Part shown: positions 35,287 to 45,072 of the stretch, piece by piece | Layout: every line of letters starts with the position of its first letter | Numbering within the stretch: the first letter of the stretch is position 1 | Source: Allorhizobium borbori | GTDB lineage: Bacteria > Pseudomonadota > Alphaproteobacteria > Rhizobiales > Rhizobiaceae | NCBI RefSeq assembly: GCF_014196535.1 | Contig: NZ_JACIDU010000008.1 | Span: 62,001-126,000, forward strand | Direction of reading: 5' to 3' | Length of the DNA: 64,000 nucleotides | The notes under the pieces: model-generated | Told to the model about the DNA's origin: nothing | Databases searched by the model: none | What the model saw: only the letters and a program-made list of their open reading frames with translations | Program-made: the position numbers and the translations under genes

Positions 35287-36799
35287 GGGCCACCTGTTCC
35301 TTTTCCCACTCGCCGGCCATCATCAGGCCAAGCCGGCGCGCATCGACGTCCTCTGCCTTCACCGGCGGCGAAAGCCTGCCGCCAACGATCGCCTGAATGC
35401 GGTCGGCGAGCGCCATCACCTCTTCCAGGTCTTCCGAAATCAGGAGAACGGCGGTTCCGGCGCGGCGCGCTTCCAGAATGCGCTCGTGAACCGCGGCGAC
35501 CGCCCCTTCGTCCAGCCCGCGCGCCGGCTGGGCGGCGAGCAGGATGCGCGGTCGCTCGATAAGGTTCCGGCCGAGAATGAGTTTTTGCATGTTACCACCG
35601 GACAGAAGCCGAATGCGGCTCACCGGCGTGCCGCCGCGCACGTCGAAGCCTTCGATGATCTTCTTCGCGAAGGCGATGCCCGCCCTGCGATCCACGAGGC
35701 CGTGGCGGGAAAAGCGCTGGATGCGTTCCAGAACGGCGTTTTCCCAGATGGCCATCTCGCCGATGGCCCCTTCTCGATTGCGATCTTCGGGAATGCGTCC
35801 GATGCCCGCCTCAACCGCCTCCGCCACCGTGAGATCACCAATGCCGTGCCCATACAAAACCAGATCGCCGGCGCTGCGCTGCGCCGTTCCGCTCAGAAGC
35901 TGGGCGAGCACCGTCTGGCCATTGCCGGAAACGCCGATAATGCCCAGCACCTCGCCGGCGCGCAGGTGGAAATCCACCGCTTTCAGCCGGTCAACGCCAT
36001 CCTGGCGAACGGTCACGCCAACGGCTTCCAGCACGGTTTCGCCGGGCGTAGCGGCATCGCGCACCGGGCGGTGCACGGCGCGACCGACCATGAGTTCGGC
36101 AAGCTCCGCCTTGCTGGTGTCTGCCGCCTTGCGTTCGGCCACCAGCTTGCCGCCGCGCAGCACGACGATGCGGTCGGCGGTCGCCATCACCTCGTCCAGC
36201 TTGTGGGAAATGAAGATCAGCGAAAGCCCCTGCCGCGCCATGTCCTTCAGCGTCGAGAACAGCTTTTCCGCCTCGATATTGGTCAGCACCGCGGTCGGCT
36301 CATCGAGAACGAGAATACGGGCGTCGTTATAAAGCGCCTTGAGGATTTCAACGCGCTGCTGCTCGCCGACCGAGAGATCGCCAAGGCGCGCATCCGGGTC
36401 GACCCTCAGGCCGAAGCGCCCGGAAATGGCCATCAGTTTCTTACGCGCGGCGGATACGTTCGAAGCCAGCGACCACAGGCTTTCCGTGCCGGTCATGACA
36501 TTTTCGAGCACGGTCAGGTTCGGGGCCAGCGAGAAATGCTGGTGCACCATGCCGATGCCGGCGCGGATCGCCGCACGCGGCTTGCCGGGCGGCAGGTCCT
36601 CACCCATCACCGACACCTTGCCGGTATCGGGCACGTAATGGCCGAAGAGAATGCTCATCAGCGTCGTCTTGCCCGCGCCGTTTTCGCCAAGCAACGCCAC
36701 GATCTCGCCCTTGGCAAGCGAGAGCGAGATATTGTCGTTGGCGAGGTTGGTGCCGAAACGCTTGCTGACGCCCGAGATTTCGAGAACGGCTTCGCTCAT
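35276..36799 (-). CDS. Nucleoside/nucleobase ABC transporter ATPase (YufO-like, two fused domains)
   Basis: The 507-aa duplicated ATPase has N-terminal Walker A GENGAGKT, signature LSVGEQQ, Walker B ILVLDEP and ISH H-loop. The C-terminal half has GVSGNGQT, LLSGGNMQK (Met where CUT2 proteins usually have Gln) and LLAAQPARGLD, where the usual DEP is AQP. C-terminal AQPxRGLD is common in this BMP-linked group, so this is family-typical rather than decay. It overlaps the amidase gene by four bases and the next permease by 11. Confidence 0.88.
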   Translation of the reverse strand: MSEAVLEISGVSKRFGTNLANDNISLSLAKGEIVALLGENGAGKTTLMSILFGHYVPDTGKVSVMGEDLPPGKPRAAIRAGIGMVHQHFSLAPNLTVLENVMTGTESLWSLASNVSAARKKLMAISGRFGLRVDPDARLGDLSVGEQQRVEILKALYNDARILVLDEPTAVLTNIEAEKLFSTLKDMARQGLSLIFISHKLDEVMATADRIVVLRGGKLVAERKAADTSKAELAELMVGRAVHRPVRDAATPGETVLEAVGVTVRQDGVDRLKAVDFHLRAGEVLGIIGVSGNGQTVLAQLLSGTAQRSAGDLVLYGHGIGDLTVAEAVEAGIGRIPEDRNREGAIGEMAIWENAVLERIQRFSRHGLVDRRAGIAFAKKIIEGFDVRGGTPVSRIRLLSGGNMQKLILGRNLIERPRILLAAQPARGLDEGAVAAVHERILEARRAGTAVLLISEDLEEVMALADRIQAIVGGRLSPPVKAEDVDARRLGLMMAGEWEKEQVAHAV

Positions 36800-38187
36800 G
36801 GTTCAAGCCCCGCGATGGGAAAGGGATGTTGCCAACGCTCCTCGCTTTCGAGGTAACGGGCTAGATGAAGAAGAAGCGCCTCGCAGCCCATAGGCGCAAC
36901 AAGCTGCACGGGCAGCGGCAAACCGGCACGATCGGCTCCGAACGGAAGCGTCAGCGCCGGAAAGCCGGAGATATTTGCAAGGGCTGCGAGCGGCGCAAAG
37001 GCCACCATGCGCGCGAAATGAAGATCGGTATCGGCGTGATCGGTGGGGAAGGAGCCGACAGGCTTCGGCGCATCCGACAGCATCGGCGTGACGAGGCAGT
37101 CGATCCCTTCGAACAACCGCCAGAGATCGCGGGAGACAAAGACCATGGCGTTCATCAGCCGCCAGACCTCGGTGCCGCGCAAAGTTTGACCGCGCGCCAG
37201 CACCGCCTGCGTCATTGGTTCGGTACCGGAAAAATCGGCGGACAACCGTTCGGCGGTCTCGGCCAGATTGATGGCGACGACATCGGCAAAAGCGCGATTG
37301 CTGGCCTGCACCATCTGTTCCACGTCGGCAAAGTGGATCGGATGCAGGCTATGGCCGGCAGCCTCCAGCGAACGGGCCGCCGCCTCCACGGCTTCAAGAC
37401 GAGCCGGCTCGGTGGCGCCCGCTTCGAGCAGAACGCCGATCCGCAAGCCACCACCCGGAACCGGTTCCGGAGCCGGCGGCGGGAACGGACCGCGCGCATT
37501 GCCTGACAGGGCCGCGAAGGCCCGCTCCGCATCGCGCACCGAGCGACAGACCGCCAGTTCGGTGGCGATACCGCCGAGATGATTACCGAAACCGGGGCCA
37601 CCCGGCATCGCGCCGCGACCGGGCTTCAGGCCGACGAGGCCGCAGCAGGCGGCGGGCACTCGGATCGAACCGCCGGCATCGGTGGCATGGGCAATGGAAA
37701 CAATCCCCGCGGCAACGGCAGCCGCCGCACCGCCGGAGGAACCACCGGAACTGAGCGCGGGATCGAGCGGGTTACGGGACATCGGCCCGATGGCCGGTTC
37801 GCTGGCCAGCGAAAGGCCGAATTCCGGGCTGGTCGTCAACCCGAACAGACAGAAACCAGCGGCACGAAACCGGGCGGCCAGATCGGAATCGGCCATACCT
37901 CCGCGACGCGGCAGCATTTTCGAGCCCGCGCTGACGGGAAAGCCTTCGAACGGCCCACCCAGATCCTTGGCAAGCGTTGGCACACCGCCAAAAGGCAGCG
38001 CCTTGCGTTCGGCTGGCAGGGCGTCAAAGGCCTCTGCTGACTGGCGTCCCTTTTGCGGATCGCTCCAGGCGATGGCGCCGAGCGCGGCAAAGCGCCCGGC
38101 AGCGGCAAGCGATGCTTCCATAACCTCCGCCGCCGTCAACCGGCCGGCGAAAATGGTTTCGGCAAGCGCGGTTGCGTCGAGACGCAT
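36796..38187 (-). CDS. Amidase (amidase-signature family) within the nucleobase importer operon
   Basis: The 463-aa amidase-signature enzyme has an intact Ser-Ser-Lys triad: K74 in VPTLAKDL, S150 in SSGGSSGG and nucleophile S174 in DAGGSIRVPA. It should hydrolyse a carbon-nitrogen amide bond in the cytoplasm. It sits between the BMP binding-protein gene (7 bp) and the ATPase (4-bp overlap), so its substrate is probably the transported compound or a breakdown product, for example an N-carbamoyl or ureido compound. That is inference. ATG at 38187 is used; a GTG one codon upstream is equally possible. Confidence 0.85.
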   Translation of the reverse strand: MRLDATALAETIFAGRLTAAEVMEASLAAAGRFAALGAIAWSDPQKGRQSAEAFDALPAERKALPFGGVPTLAKDLGGPFEGFPVSAGSKMLPRRGGMADSDLAARFRAAGFCLFGLTTSPEFGLSLASEPAIGPMSRNPLDPALSSGGSSGGAAAAVAAGIVSIAHATDAGGSIRVPAACCGLVGLKPGRGAMPGGPGFGNHLGGIATELAVCRSVRDAERAFAALSGNARGPFPPPAPEPVPGGGLRIGVLLEAGATEPARLEAVEAAARSLEAAGHSLHPIHFADVEQMVQASNRAFADVVAINLAETAERLSADFSGTEPMTQAVLARGQTLRGTEVWRLMNAMVFVSRDLWRLFEGIDCLVTPMLSDAPKPVGSFPTDHADTDLHFARMVAFAPLAALANISGFPALTLPFGADRAGLPLPVQLVAPMGCEALLLHLARYLESEERWQHPFPIAGLEP

Positions 38188-38194
38188 CACACGC

Positions 38195-39181
38195 TTACTT
38201 CGGCTCGCTCATATCCTGCGGCACGGTGAAGGTGCCCGCCTTGATCTCGGCGCGCTTGGCCTCCATCGCGGCGATCACGTCTGCCGGGGCGGCATCCTTG
38301 ACGTAGGCGATATCCGAGCCGCCTTCCTTGAGCAGGCCATAGGCCGTGTAATCGCGACCGACCGGCTTGCCAGCGGCGACATCGGCAAGGGCTGCGTTGA
38401 GGATCGGGCGGAAGCCCCAGAGCGCGTTGGCGAACACGGTCTGCGGATAGCGCGGCGTATAATCGATCAGCGAGCCGACCGCCTTGATGCCGCGTTCCTT
38501 GGCGGCATCGGCCGTGCCAATACGTTCGCCGAACAAAATGTCCGCACCGGCGTCGATCTGGGCCAGACCGGCCTCACGAGCCTTCGGCGGATCGAAGAAG
38601 GTGCCGATGAAGGTTACGAGATGCTTTGCGTTCGGGTTCACGGCCTTGACGCCAGCGGCGAAGGCGTTGATGAGCTGGTTGACTTCGGGGATCGGCATGG
38701 CGCCAACAGAGCCGACGACGTTCGACTTGGTCATCTTGCCCGCCAGCATGCCGGCGAGGTAGGCGCCGTCCTGGTTCCAGGTGCCAAACACACCGAAATT
38801 GTCACCCGCTTCCTTGCCACTAGAGCCGAGAACGAAGGCGGTTTCCGGGTAATCGGCCGCCACTTCGCGCGCCTGCTTTTCAACGGCGTAGGCTTCGCCG
38901 ATAATGAGCTTGGCGCCCTGTTCGGCATATTCGCGCATGGCGCGGGGATAATCGGTGCCGGAAACACCCTCCGAGAAGACATATTCGATCACGCCTTCCT
39001 TTGCGGCATCCTGCAGCGCCTTATGCAGAACGGAGTTCCACGCGTTCTCCACCGGGGAACCGTGGATACCGGCAACCTTGACCGGCCCGGCAGCACGAAC
39101 CGCGGGCGCAAATGCACTGGCGCCAAGGGCAAGGCCCGTTGCCAGCACTGCGCGGCGGGAAAGAAGAATGTCTTTGGTCAT
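38195..39181 (-). CDS. BMP-family periplasmic nucleoside-binding protein
   Basis: The 328-aa binding protein has a twin-arginine-like leader (LSRRAVLATGLALGAS, about 7-22) cleaved near AVRA. It resembles PnrA/BMP proteins: VAGIHGSPVENAWN, EGVSGTDYPRAMREYAEQGA, FGVFGTWNQDGAYLAGMLAG and GERIGTADAAKERG. Unlike many relatives it has no lipobox cysteine, so it should be soluble in the periplasm. ATG at 39181 follows AAGGGGA; the longer open frame upstream was rejected because it places the leader internally. It is first in the operon running to 31978. Confidence 0.88.
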   Translation of the reverse strand: MTKDILLSRRAVLATGLALGASAFAPAVRAAGPVKVAGIHGSPVENAWNSVLHKALQDAAKEGVIEYVFSEGVSGTDYPRAMREYAEQGAKLIIGEAYAVEKQAREVAADYPETAFVLGSSGKEAGDNFGVFGTWNQDGAYLAGMLAGKMTKSNVVGSVGAMPIPEVNQLINAFAAGVKAVNPNAKHLVTFIGTFFDPPKAREAGLAQIDAGADILFGERIGTADAAKERGIKAVGSLIDYTPRYPQTVFANALWGFRPILNAALADVAAGKPVGRDYTAYGLLKEGGSDIAYVKDAAPADVIAAMEAKRAEIKAGTFTVPQDMSEPK

Positions 39182-39196
39182 ACGGAGTTCCCCTTG

Positions 39197-39212
39197 TGAT
39201 AAAATTTTACCA
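39197..39212. promoter_or_regulatory. Palindrome in front of the BMP gene (candidate operator)
   Basis: TGATAAAATTTTACCA is a 16-bp palindrome with one mismatched pair, 16-31 bases upstream of the BMP start. It overlaps ACCA-TT-TGGT (39209-39218). TGGT/ACCA half-sites recall GntR-family operators, but no such regulator gene is nearby. It lies in the 375-bp divergent region 39182-39556, which also contains the candidate glycerol operators described separately. Confidence 0.35.
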
Positions 39213-39333
39213 TTTGGTTCATTTTTAGGCGGCGCATAAAAATGTGTCAAGCGCGCCTCAACGACAAATCACGGACAAGAACTGCTATTTTTTTGCCGGA
39301 TTGCGGGCGCCAATCCAGCCATTTGCCATAATG

Positions 39334-39490
39334 CGAAGAAAACGAAAACGGAATGAAACCCGCAAGTCGTTGACTGCCCCCAATTATCTGCGCCAATCAG
39401 CCGTGAACGACCCAGCCAACATCGGCGATGGCTGCACTGCATTTTCGCAATTGCAGCATAAATCTTCGTTTGACATTCGTTTTGCATTCG
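39334..39490. promoter_or_regulatory. Candidate glycerol-regulator sites upstream of glpD
   Basis: Three direct TTCG repeats stand exactly 11 bp apart at 39465, 39476 and 39487, set in TTCGTTT/TTCGATTT contexts, 67-92 bases upstream of the glpD ATG. A second cluster in the opposite sense, CGAA at 39334 and 39343 within a run of AAAACGAAAACGG, lies about 130 bp further away. TTCG-containing repeats are reported operators of DeoR-type regulators such as GlpR. No glpR gene is in the window. The helical spacing suggests cooperative binding and possible looping. Assignment to GlpR is inference. Confidence 0.45.
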
Positions 39491-39556
39491 ATTTAGATGC
39501 TCAAGGCTTTCAAAAAGGCACTAAAAAGAGCGCCAACGCAGCCACGGGGAGGATGC

Positions 39557-41077
39557 ATGTCAGGCGAGACGATTCACGATCTCTTCGTGATTGGGGGCGG
39601 CATCAATGGTTGCGGCATTGCCCGCGATGCGATTGGCCGCGGCTATTCCGTTGCGCTGGCCGAGATGAACGATTTTGCCTCCGGCACCTCATCCGCCGCG
39701 ACCAAGCTGATCCATGGCGGCCTGCGTTATCTCGAGCATTATGAGTTTCGCCTGGTCCGGGAAGCCCTCATGGAGCGGGAAGTGCTCTGGTCGATGGCGC
39801 CGCACATCATCTGGCCCATGCGTTTTGTCCTGCCGTTCCAGAAAGGCGGCGTGCGCCCGGCCTGGCTGGTGAGGCTCGGGCTGTTTCTTTACGATCATCT
39901 TGGTGGCCGCAAGCTTCTGCCCCCCACCCGCAGCCTTGACCTTCGGCATGATCCGGCCGGCAAGCCACTGAAGCCATTGTTTGCCCGCGCCTTCGAATAT
40001 TCCGACGGATGGGTGGATGACGCCCGCCTCGTCGTGCTCAACGCCCGCGACGCGGCCAACCGTGGCGCCCTGATCCTCAACCGCACGCAGGTCATTTCGG
40101 CCCGGCGCGACGATGGGCTGTGGCTCATCAGAACCCGGTCATCCTCCGGCGATGTTTCGGATCACCGCGCGCGGATGCTGGTCAACGCGGCAGGCCCTTG
40201 GGTGGATAACGTCATTTCCGGCGTACTGGGACGCAACAACGTGCATAATGTGCGGCTCGTGCAGGGCAGCCACATCGTGGTGAAGCGGAAGTTTGCCGAT
40301 CCCCGCGCCTATTTCTTCCAGAACCCGGATGGCCGCATCATCTTCGCCATTCCCTATGAGCGCGATTTCACGCTGATCGGCACCACGGACCGCGATTACA
40401 CCGGCGATCCGCGCACCGTCGAAATCACCGGTGACGAAATGACATATCTGTGCAAGGCTGCCAGCGAGTATTTCGCGGAGCCGGTCCGGCCGGAAGACAT
40501 CGTCTGGACCTATTCGGGCGTGCGCCCCCTGTTCGATGACGGAGCGTCGAAGGCGCAGGAGGCAACCCGCGATTACGTGCTGAAAACGGAGGGTGATGCC
40601 GGTCAGGCGCCGCTACTCAACGTTTTCGGCGGCAAACTGACCACCTATCGGCGCCTGGCCGAGCATGCGCTGGAAAAGATCGGCGAGGCGCTCGGCTCGA
40701 AGGGTCGCCCCTGGACGGCAGGTTCGCACCTGCCCGGTGGCGATTTCCCGACGGGAGCCTATGACGACGAGGTCAGGGTTCTCATTGCGCACTATCCGTT
40801 CCTGAACCGCCGCCACGCCGAAAGGCTGATCCGCTGTTACGGGACGGATGCGAAGACCCTTCTGGGCGAGGCAACGGACGAGGCCGGGCTCGGAAGACAT
40901 TTCGGCGGCACGCTTTTCGAGGCGGAAGTGCGCTGGCTGATGGAGCATGAGTGGGCCCGAACGGCCCAGGACATATTGTGGCGTCGCACCAAGCAGGGCC
41001 TGTTCCTGACGCGGGAGGAAGCGGCGGCACTGGAGGAATATCTGGAGGGTGTCGGCGAACGCTTGAAGGCGGGCTGA
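39557..41077 (+). CDS. glpD: Glycerol-3-phosphate dehydrogenase (FAD-dependent)
   Basis: The 506-aa membrane-associated flavoprotein oxidises glycerol 3-phosphate to dihydroxyacetone phosphate and passes electrons to the quinone pool. The N-terminal dinucleotide-binding fold has GGGINGCG (13-20). FASGTSSAATKLIHGGLRYLE is the family signature (residues about 41-61), and FGGKLTTYRRLAE and the C-terminal DAO_C region follow. ATG at 39557 has GGGGAGGA upstream; an earlier in-frame start at 39497 lacks family similarity. It begins the glycerol operon and is transcribed from the AT-rich region holding TTCG repeats. Confidence 0.94.
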   Translation: MSGETIHDLFVIGGGINGCGIARDAIGRGYSVALAEMNDFASGTSSAATKLIHGGLRYLEHYEFRLVREALMEREVLWSMAPHIIWPMRFVLPFQKGGVRPAWLVRLGLFLYDHLGGRKLLPPTRSLDLRHDPAGKPLKPLFARAFEYSDGWVDDARLVVLNARDAANRGALILNRTQVISARRDDGLWLIRTRSSSGDVSDHRARMLVNAAGPWVDNVISGVLGRNNVHNVRLVQGSHIVVKRKFADPRAYFFQNPDGRIIFAIPYERDFTLIGTTDRDYTGDPRTVEITGDEMTYLCKAASEYFAEPVRPEDIVWTYSGVRPLFDDGASKAQEATRDYVLKTEGDAGQAPLLNVFGGKLTTYRRLAEHALEKIGEALGSKGRPWTAGSHLPGGDFPTGAYDDEVRVLIAHYPFLNRRHAERLIRCYGTDAKTLLGEATDEAGLGRHFGGTLFEAEVRWLMEHEWARTAQDILWRRTKQGLFLTREEAAALEEYLEGVGERLKAG

Positions 41078-41114
41078 CCATCATCCCGAAGGCTGGAGGA
41101 GGCTTTGGGTTACA

Positions 41115-42197
41115 ATGCTTGAATTGCGGAACGTCTCGAAGACGGTGGGTGGCGCGTGCCACATCCACCCGACGAACCTGACGCTGGAGCGCGGCAGTCT
41201 CAACGTCCTTCTGGGACCGACACTGTCCGGCAAGACATCGCTGATGAGACTGATGGCGGGGCTCGATCGCCCGAGCGAGGGCACGATCCTGTTCGACGGC
41301 GAGGACGTGACCGGCTGGCCGGTGCAGAAGCGCAACATCGCCATGGTCTACCAGCAGTTCATCAACTATCCGGCGCTGACCGTTTACGAGAACATCGCCT
41401 CGCCGATGCGCATTGCCGGCAAGGATCAGGAAACGATCGACCGTGAAGTCCGCAAGGCCGCCGATCTGCTGCGGCTGACGCCCTATCTCGACCGTACGCC
41501 GCTCAACCTCTCCGGCGGTCAGCAGCAGCGCACGGCGCTGGCCCGCGCCATCGTCAAGAAGGCCACTGTGGTCCTCCTCGATGAACCGCTCGCCAATCTC
41601 GATTACAAACTGCGCGAGGAACTGCGCGAGGAACTGCCCCGCCTCTTCGCCGAGACCGGAACGATCTTCGTTTACGCCACGACGGAACCCTCCGAGGCGC
41701 TGCTTCTCGGTGGTTCCACGGCAACCCTCAGCGAAGGCCGCGTCACCCAGTTCGGCAGGACGATCGACGTCTATCGTCATCCCGTCGACATCCTCACCGC
41801 CCGCACCTTTGCCGATCCGCCGCTCAACACCATCGACGTGGTGAAGACGGACGGACGGTTCCTGCGGGCCGAACAGCCGGTGATCCCCGTCCCCTCGCAT
41901 CTCTCCACCGTGCCGGATGGGCCACTGACCATCGCCTTCCAGCCGCATCATCTCTATCCGGGCCAGACAGGCCACCTCGCCGAACATATCCGGGCGCGCA
42001 CGATGATCTCGGAAATCGCCGGTTCGGAAAGCTTCGTGCATGTGGATTTCTCCGGCCAGCGCTGGGTGATGCTGGCCCAGGGTATTCACGATATCGAACC
42101 CGACCGCGAGATCGACCTCTATCTCGACACCCGCCATCTGATGGCGTTCGACGGCGCGGGCCGCGCCATCGGCGAAACCGCCTTCGGCAGGGCGTGA
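41115..42197 (+). CDS. glpS: GlpS, glycerol ABC transporter ATPase
   Basis: The 360-aa CUT1/MalK-type ATPase has Walker A GPTLSGKT (34-41), intact signature LSGGQQQR (132-139), Walker B VVLLDE (152-157) and a C-terminal TOBE-like region. At the H-loop the usual Thr-His-Asp is T189-T190-E191, so the catalytic histidine is missing. Its partner GlpT keeps the histidine but has lost the signature, so together they would form one normal and one degenerate ATP site. The gene is 37 bp after glpD. The glpSTPQUV order matches the glycerol importer known from Rhizobium leguminosarum. Confidence 0.9.
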   Translation: MLELRNVSKTVGGACHIHPTNLTLERGSLNVLLGPTLSGKTSLMRLMAGLDRPSEGTILFDGEDVTGWPVQKRNIAMVYQQFINYPALTVYENIASPMRIAGKDQETIDREVRKAADLLRLTPYLDRTPLNLSGGQQQRTALARAIVKKATVVLLDEPLANLDYKLREELREELPRLFAETGTIFVYATTEPSEALLLGGSTATLSEGRVTQFGRTIDVYRHPVDILTARTFADPPLNTIDVVKTDGRFLRAEQPVIPVPSHLSTVPDGPLTIAFQPHHLYPGQTGHLAEHIRARTMISEIAGSESFVHVDFSGQRWVMLAQGIHDIEPDREIDLYLDTRHLMAFDGAGRAIGETAFGRA

Positions 42198-42208
42198 GGA
42201 GAAGGACC

Positions 42209-43279
42209 ATGGCACGCATCACGCTCGACCACATCCGCCACGCCTATAACGCCAGGGCTCAAGCAGCCGGCGATTATGCGCTGAAGGAGGTTCACCATGA
42301 ATGGGAAGACGGCGGTGCCTATGCGCTGCTCGGTCCTTCCGGCTGCGGCAAGACCACACTTCTCAACATCATTTCCGGCCTCATCCGCCCCTCGGAAGGG
42401 CGCATCCTCTTCGACGGAAGCGATGTGACGGATCTGGCCACGGAAGACCGCAACATCGCGCAGGTCTTCCAGTTCCCGGTCGTCTACGACACGATGACGG
42501 TCTACGACAATCTCGCTTTTCCGTTGCGCAACCGACAGGTGCCGGAAGCAACCGTTGATCAGCGCGTGCGCGAAATTCTCGAAATGACGGATCTCGCCGG
42601 CATGGCGAAGCGCCGGGCCCGTGGCCTCACCGCCGACCAGAAGCAGAAGATTTCGCTGGCCCGCGGGCTGGTGCGCGGCGATGTCAACGCCATCCTGTTC
42701 GACGAGCCGCTGACGGTGATTGATCCGCACATGAAATGGGTGCTTCGCTCGCAACTGAAGCGCCTGCACCGTCAGTCGGGCTTCACCATGGTCTATGTTA
42801 CCCATGACCAGACGGAAGCGCTGACCTTCGCCGACAAGGTGGTGGTGATGTATGACGGCCAGATCGTGCAGATCGGCACGCCTGCAGAACTGTTCGAGCG
42901 GCCGAGCCACACCTTTGTCGGTTATTTCATCGGCTCGCCGGGCATGAACGTCATGCCGGCTGAAATCACCGGCGCGACCGCCATGGTCGGCGGTATGGCC
43001 GTGCCTTTGTCCGGTGCCCCGCATCTTGCCGCCCAGAGCCGCATCGAACTCGGAATCCGCCCGGAGTTCATCAAGCTGGAGCGCGGCGGGCTGCCGGTCT
43101 CGATCGAGAAGGTCGAGGATATCGGCCGTCAGAAGATCGTCCGCGCCCGATTTGCCGGGCAGAAGCTCGCCATCGTCGTGCCGGAAGACGAGGCCATCCC
43201 GGCAGAGGCCGGCGTGCGGTTCGACCCTTCCGCCATAGGTGTCTATGCCGATAGCTGGCGCGTGGAGATGGAGGCGTGA
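42209..43279 (+). CDS. glpT: GlpT, glycerol ABC transporter ATPase (degenerate signature)
   Basis: The 356-aa MalK-type ATPase has Walker A GPSGCGKT (42-49), Walker B AILFDE (161-166) and H-loop histidine H199 in VTHDQTEAL. The ABC signature reads LTADQKQ (140-146) instead of LSGGQQQ, which should weaken ATP contact from this subunit. It is the complement of GlpS. The symbol follows the rhizobial glycerol importer and is not the E. coli G3P antiporter GlpT. ATG at 42209 follows GAGGAGAAGG, 11 bp after glpS. Confidence 0.9.
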   Translation: MARITLDHIRHAYNARAQAAGDYALKEVHHEWEDGGAYALLGPSGCGKTTLLNIISGLIRPSEGRILFDGSDVTDLATEDRNIAQVFQFPVVYDTMTVYDNLAFPLRNRQVPEATVDQRVREILEMTDLAGMAKRRARGLTADQKQKISLARGLVRGDVNAILFDEPLTVIDPHMKWVLRSQLKRLHRQSGFTMVYVTHDQTEALTFADKVVVMYDGQIVQIGTPAELFERPSHTFVGYFIGSPGMNVMPAEITGATAMVGGMAVPLSGAPHLAAQSRIELGIRPEFIKLERGGLPVSIEKVEDIGRQKIVRARFAGQKLAIVVPEDEAIPAEAGVRFDPSAIGVYADSWRVEMEA

Positions 43280-43281
43280 AC

Positions 43282-44148
43282 ATGGAAAAGACCTGGAACA
43301 ACAAGGCCTGGTTCATGGTACTGCCGGTTCTGGTGCTGGTGGCTTTCTCGGCAGTCATTCCGCTGATGACGGTGGTGAACTATTCGGTTCAGGATACGTT
43401 CGGCAACAACCAGTTCTTCTGGGCGGGAACGGAATGGTTCGAGCAGATCCTGACCTCCGACCGCTTCTGGGATGCGCTCGGCCGCAATCTTCTGTTCTCC
43501 GGCATCATTCTCGCCATCGAAATTCCGCTCGGCATCTTCATCGCACTGAAAATGCCGAAATCGGGCATCGGCGTACCGATCTGCCTCGTCACCATGGCCT
43601 TGCCGCTTCTCGTTCCATGGAACGTGGTCGGCACCATCTGGCAGGTATTCGGGCGCAGCGATATCGGCCTTCTCGGCTATGTCGCCAACCAGATCGGCCT
43701 CGATTACAACTATGTCAACGATCCCTTCGACGCCTGGGTCACCGTTATCGTCATGGATGTCTGGCACTGGACGAGCCTCGTCGTGCTGCTCTGCTACGCC
43801 AGCCTTGTCTCCATCCCGGATGCCTATTATCAGGCGGCCCGCATCGATGGCGCCTCGCGCTTCGCCGTGTTCCGCTACATCCAGTTGCCGAAGATGAAAC
43901 GCGTGCTGCTCATCGCCTTCCTGCTGCGCTTCATGGACAGTTTCATGATCTATACCGAACCCTTCGTCGTCACCGGCGGCGGTCCGGGCAACTCGACCAC
44001 CTTCCTGTCCATCGACCTCGTGAAGATGGCACTGGGCCAGTTCGACCTCGGTCCCGCCGCCGCCATGTCGCTCATCTACTTCCTCATCATCCTGCTCATG
44101 TCCTGGGTGTTCTACACCGTCATGACCAGCCACGACGCGGAGACCTGA
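43282..44148 (+). CDS. glpP: GlpP, glycerol ABC transporter permease
   Basis: The 288-aa inner-membrane CUT1-type permease has about six spans and the EAA loop YYQAARIDGASRFAVFRYIQLP (about 195-216) that docks on the ATPases. ATG at 43282 is preferred for its seven-base spacing to GGAGG; a GTG at 43276 overlaps the glpT stop. It pairs with GlpQ, whose gene is 3 bp downstream. Length and topology are normal for MalF/UgpA-like subunits without the extra N-terminal domain. Confidence 0.9.
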   Translation: MEKTWNNKAWFMVLPVLVLVAFSAVIPLMTVVNYSVQDTFGNNQFFWAGTEWFEQILTSDRFWDALGRNLLFSGIILAIEIPLGIFIALKMPKSGIGVPICLVTMALPLLVPWNVVGTIWQVFGRSDIGLLGYVANQIGLDYNYVNDPFDAWVTVIVMDVWHWTSLVVLLCYASLVSIPDAYYQAARIDGASRFAVFRYIQLPKMKRVLLIAFLLRFMDSFMIYTEPFVVTGGGPGNSTTFLSIDLVKMALGQFDLGPAAAMSLIYFLIILLMSWVFYTVMTSHDAET

Positions 44149-44151
44149 GCC

Positions 44152-45069
<918 letters not shown>

Positions 45070-45072
45070 TCC

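Noticed and set aside
35276-36799. AQP in place of DEP in the second Walker B of the BMP-linked ATPase, as a sign of decay
   Set aside because: This substitution is common in the BMP-linked ATPase group and the rest of the domain is intact.
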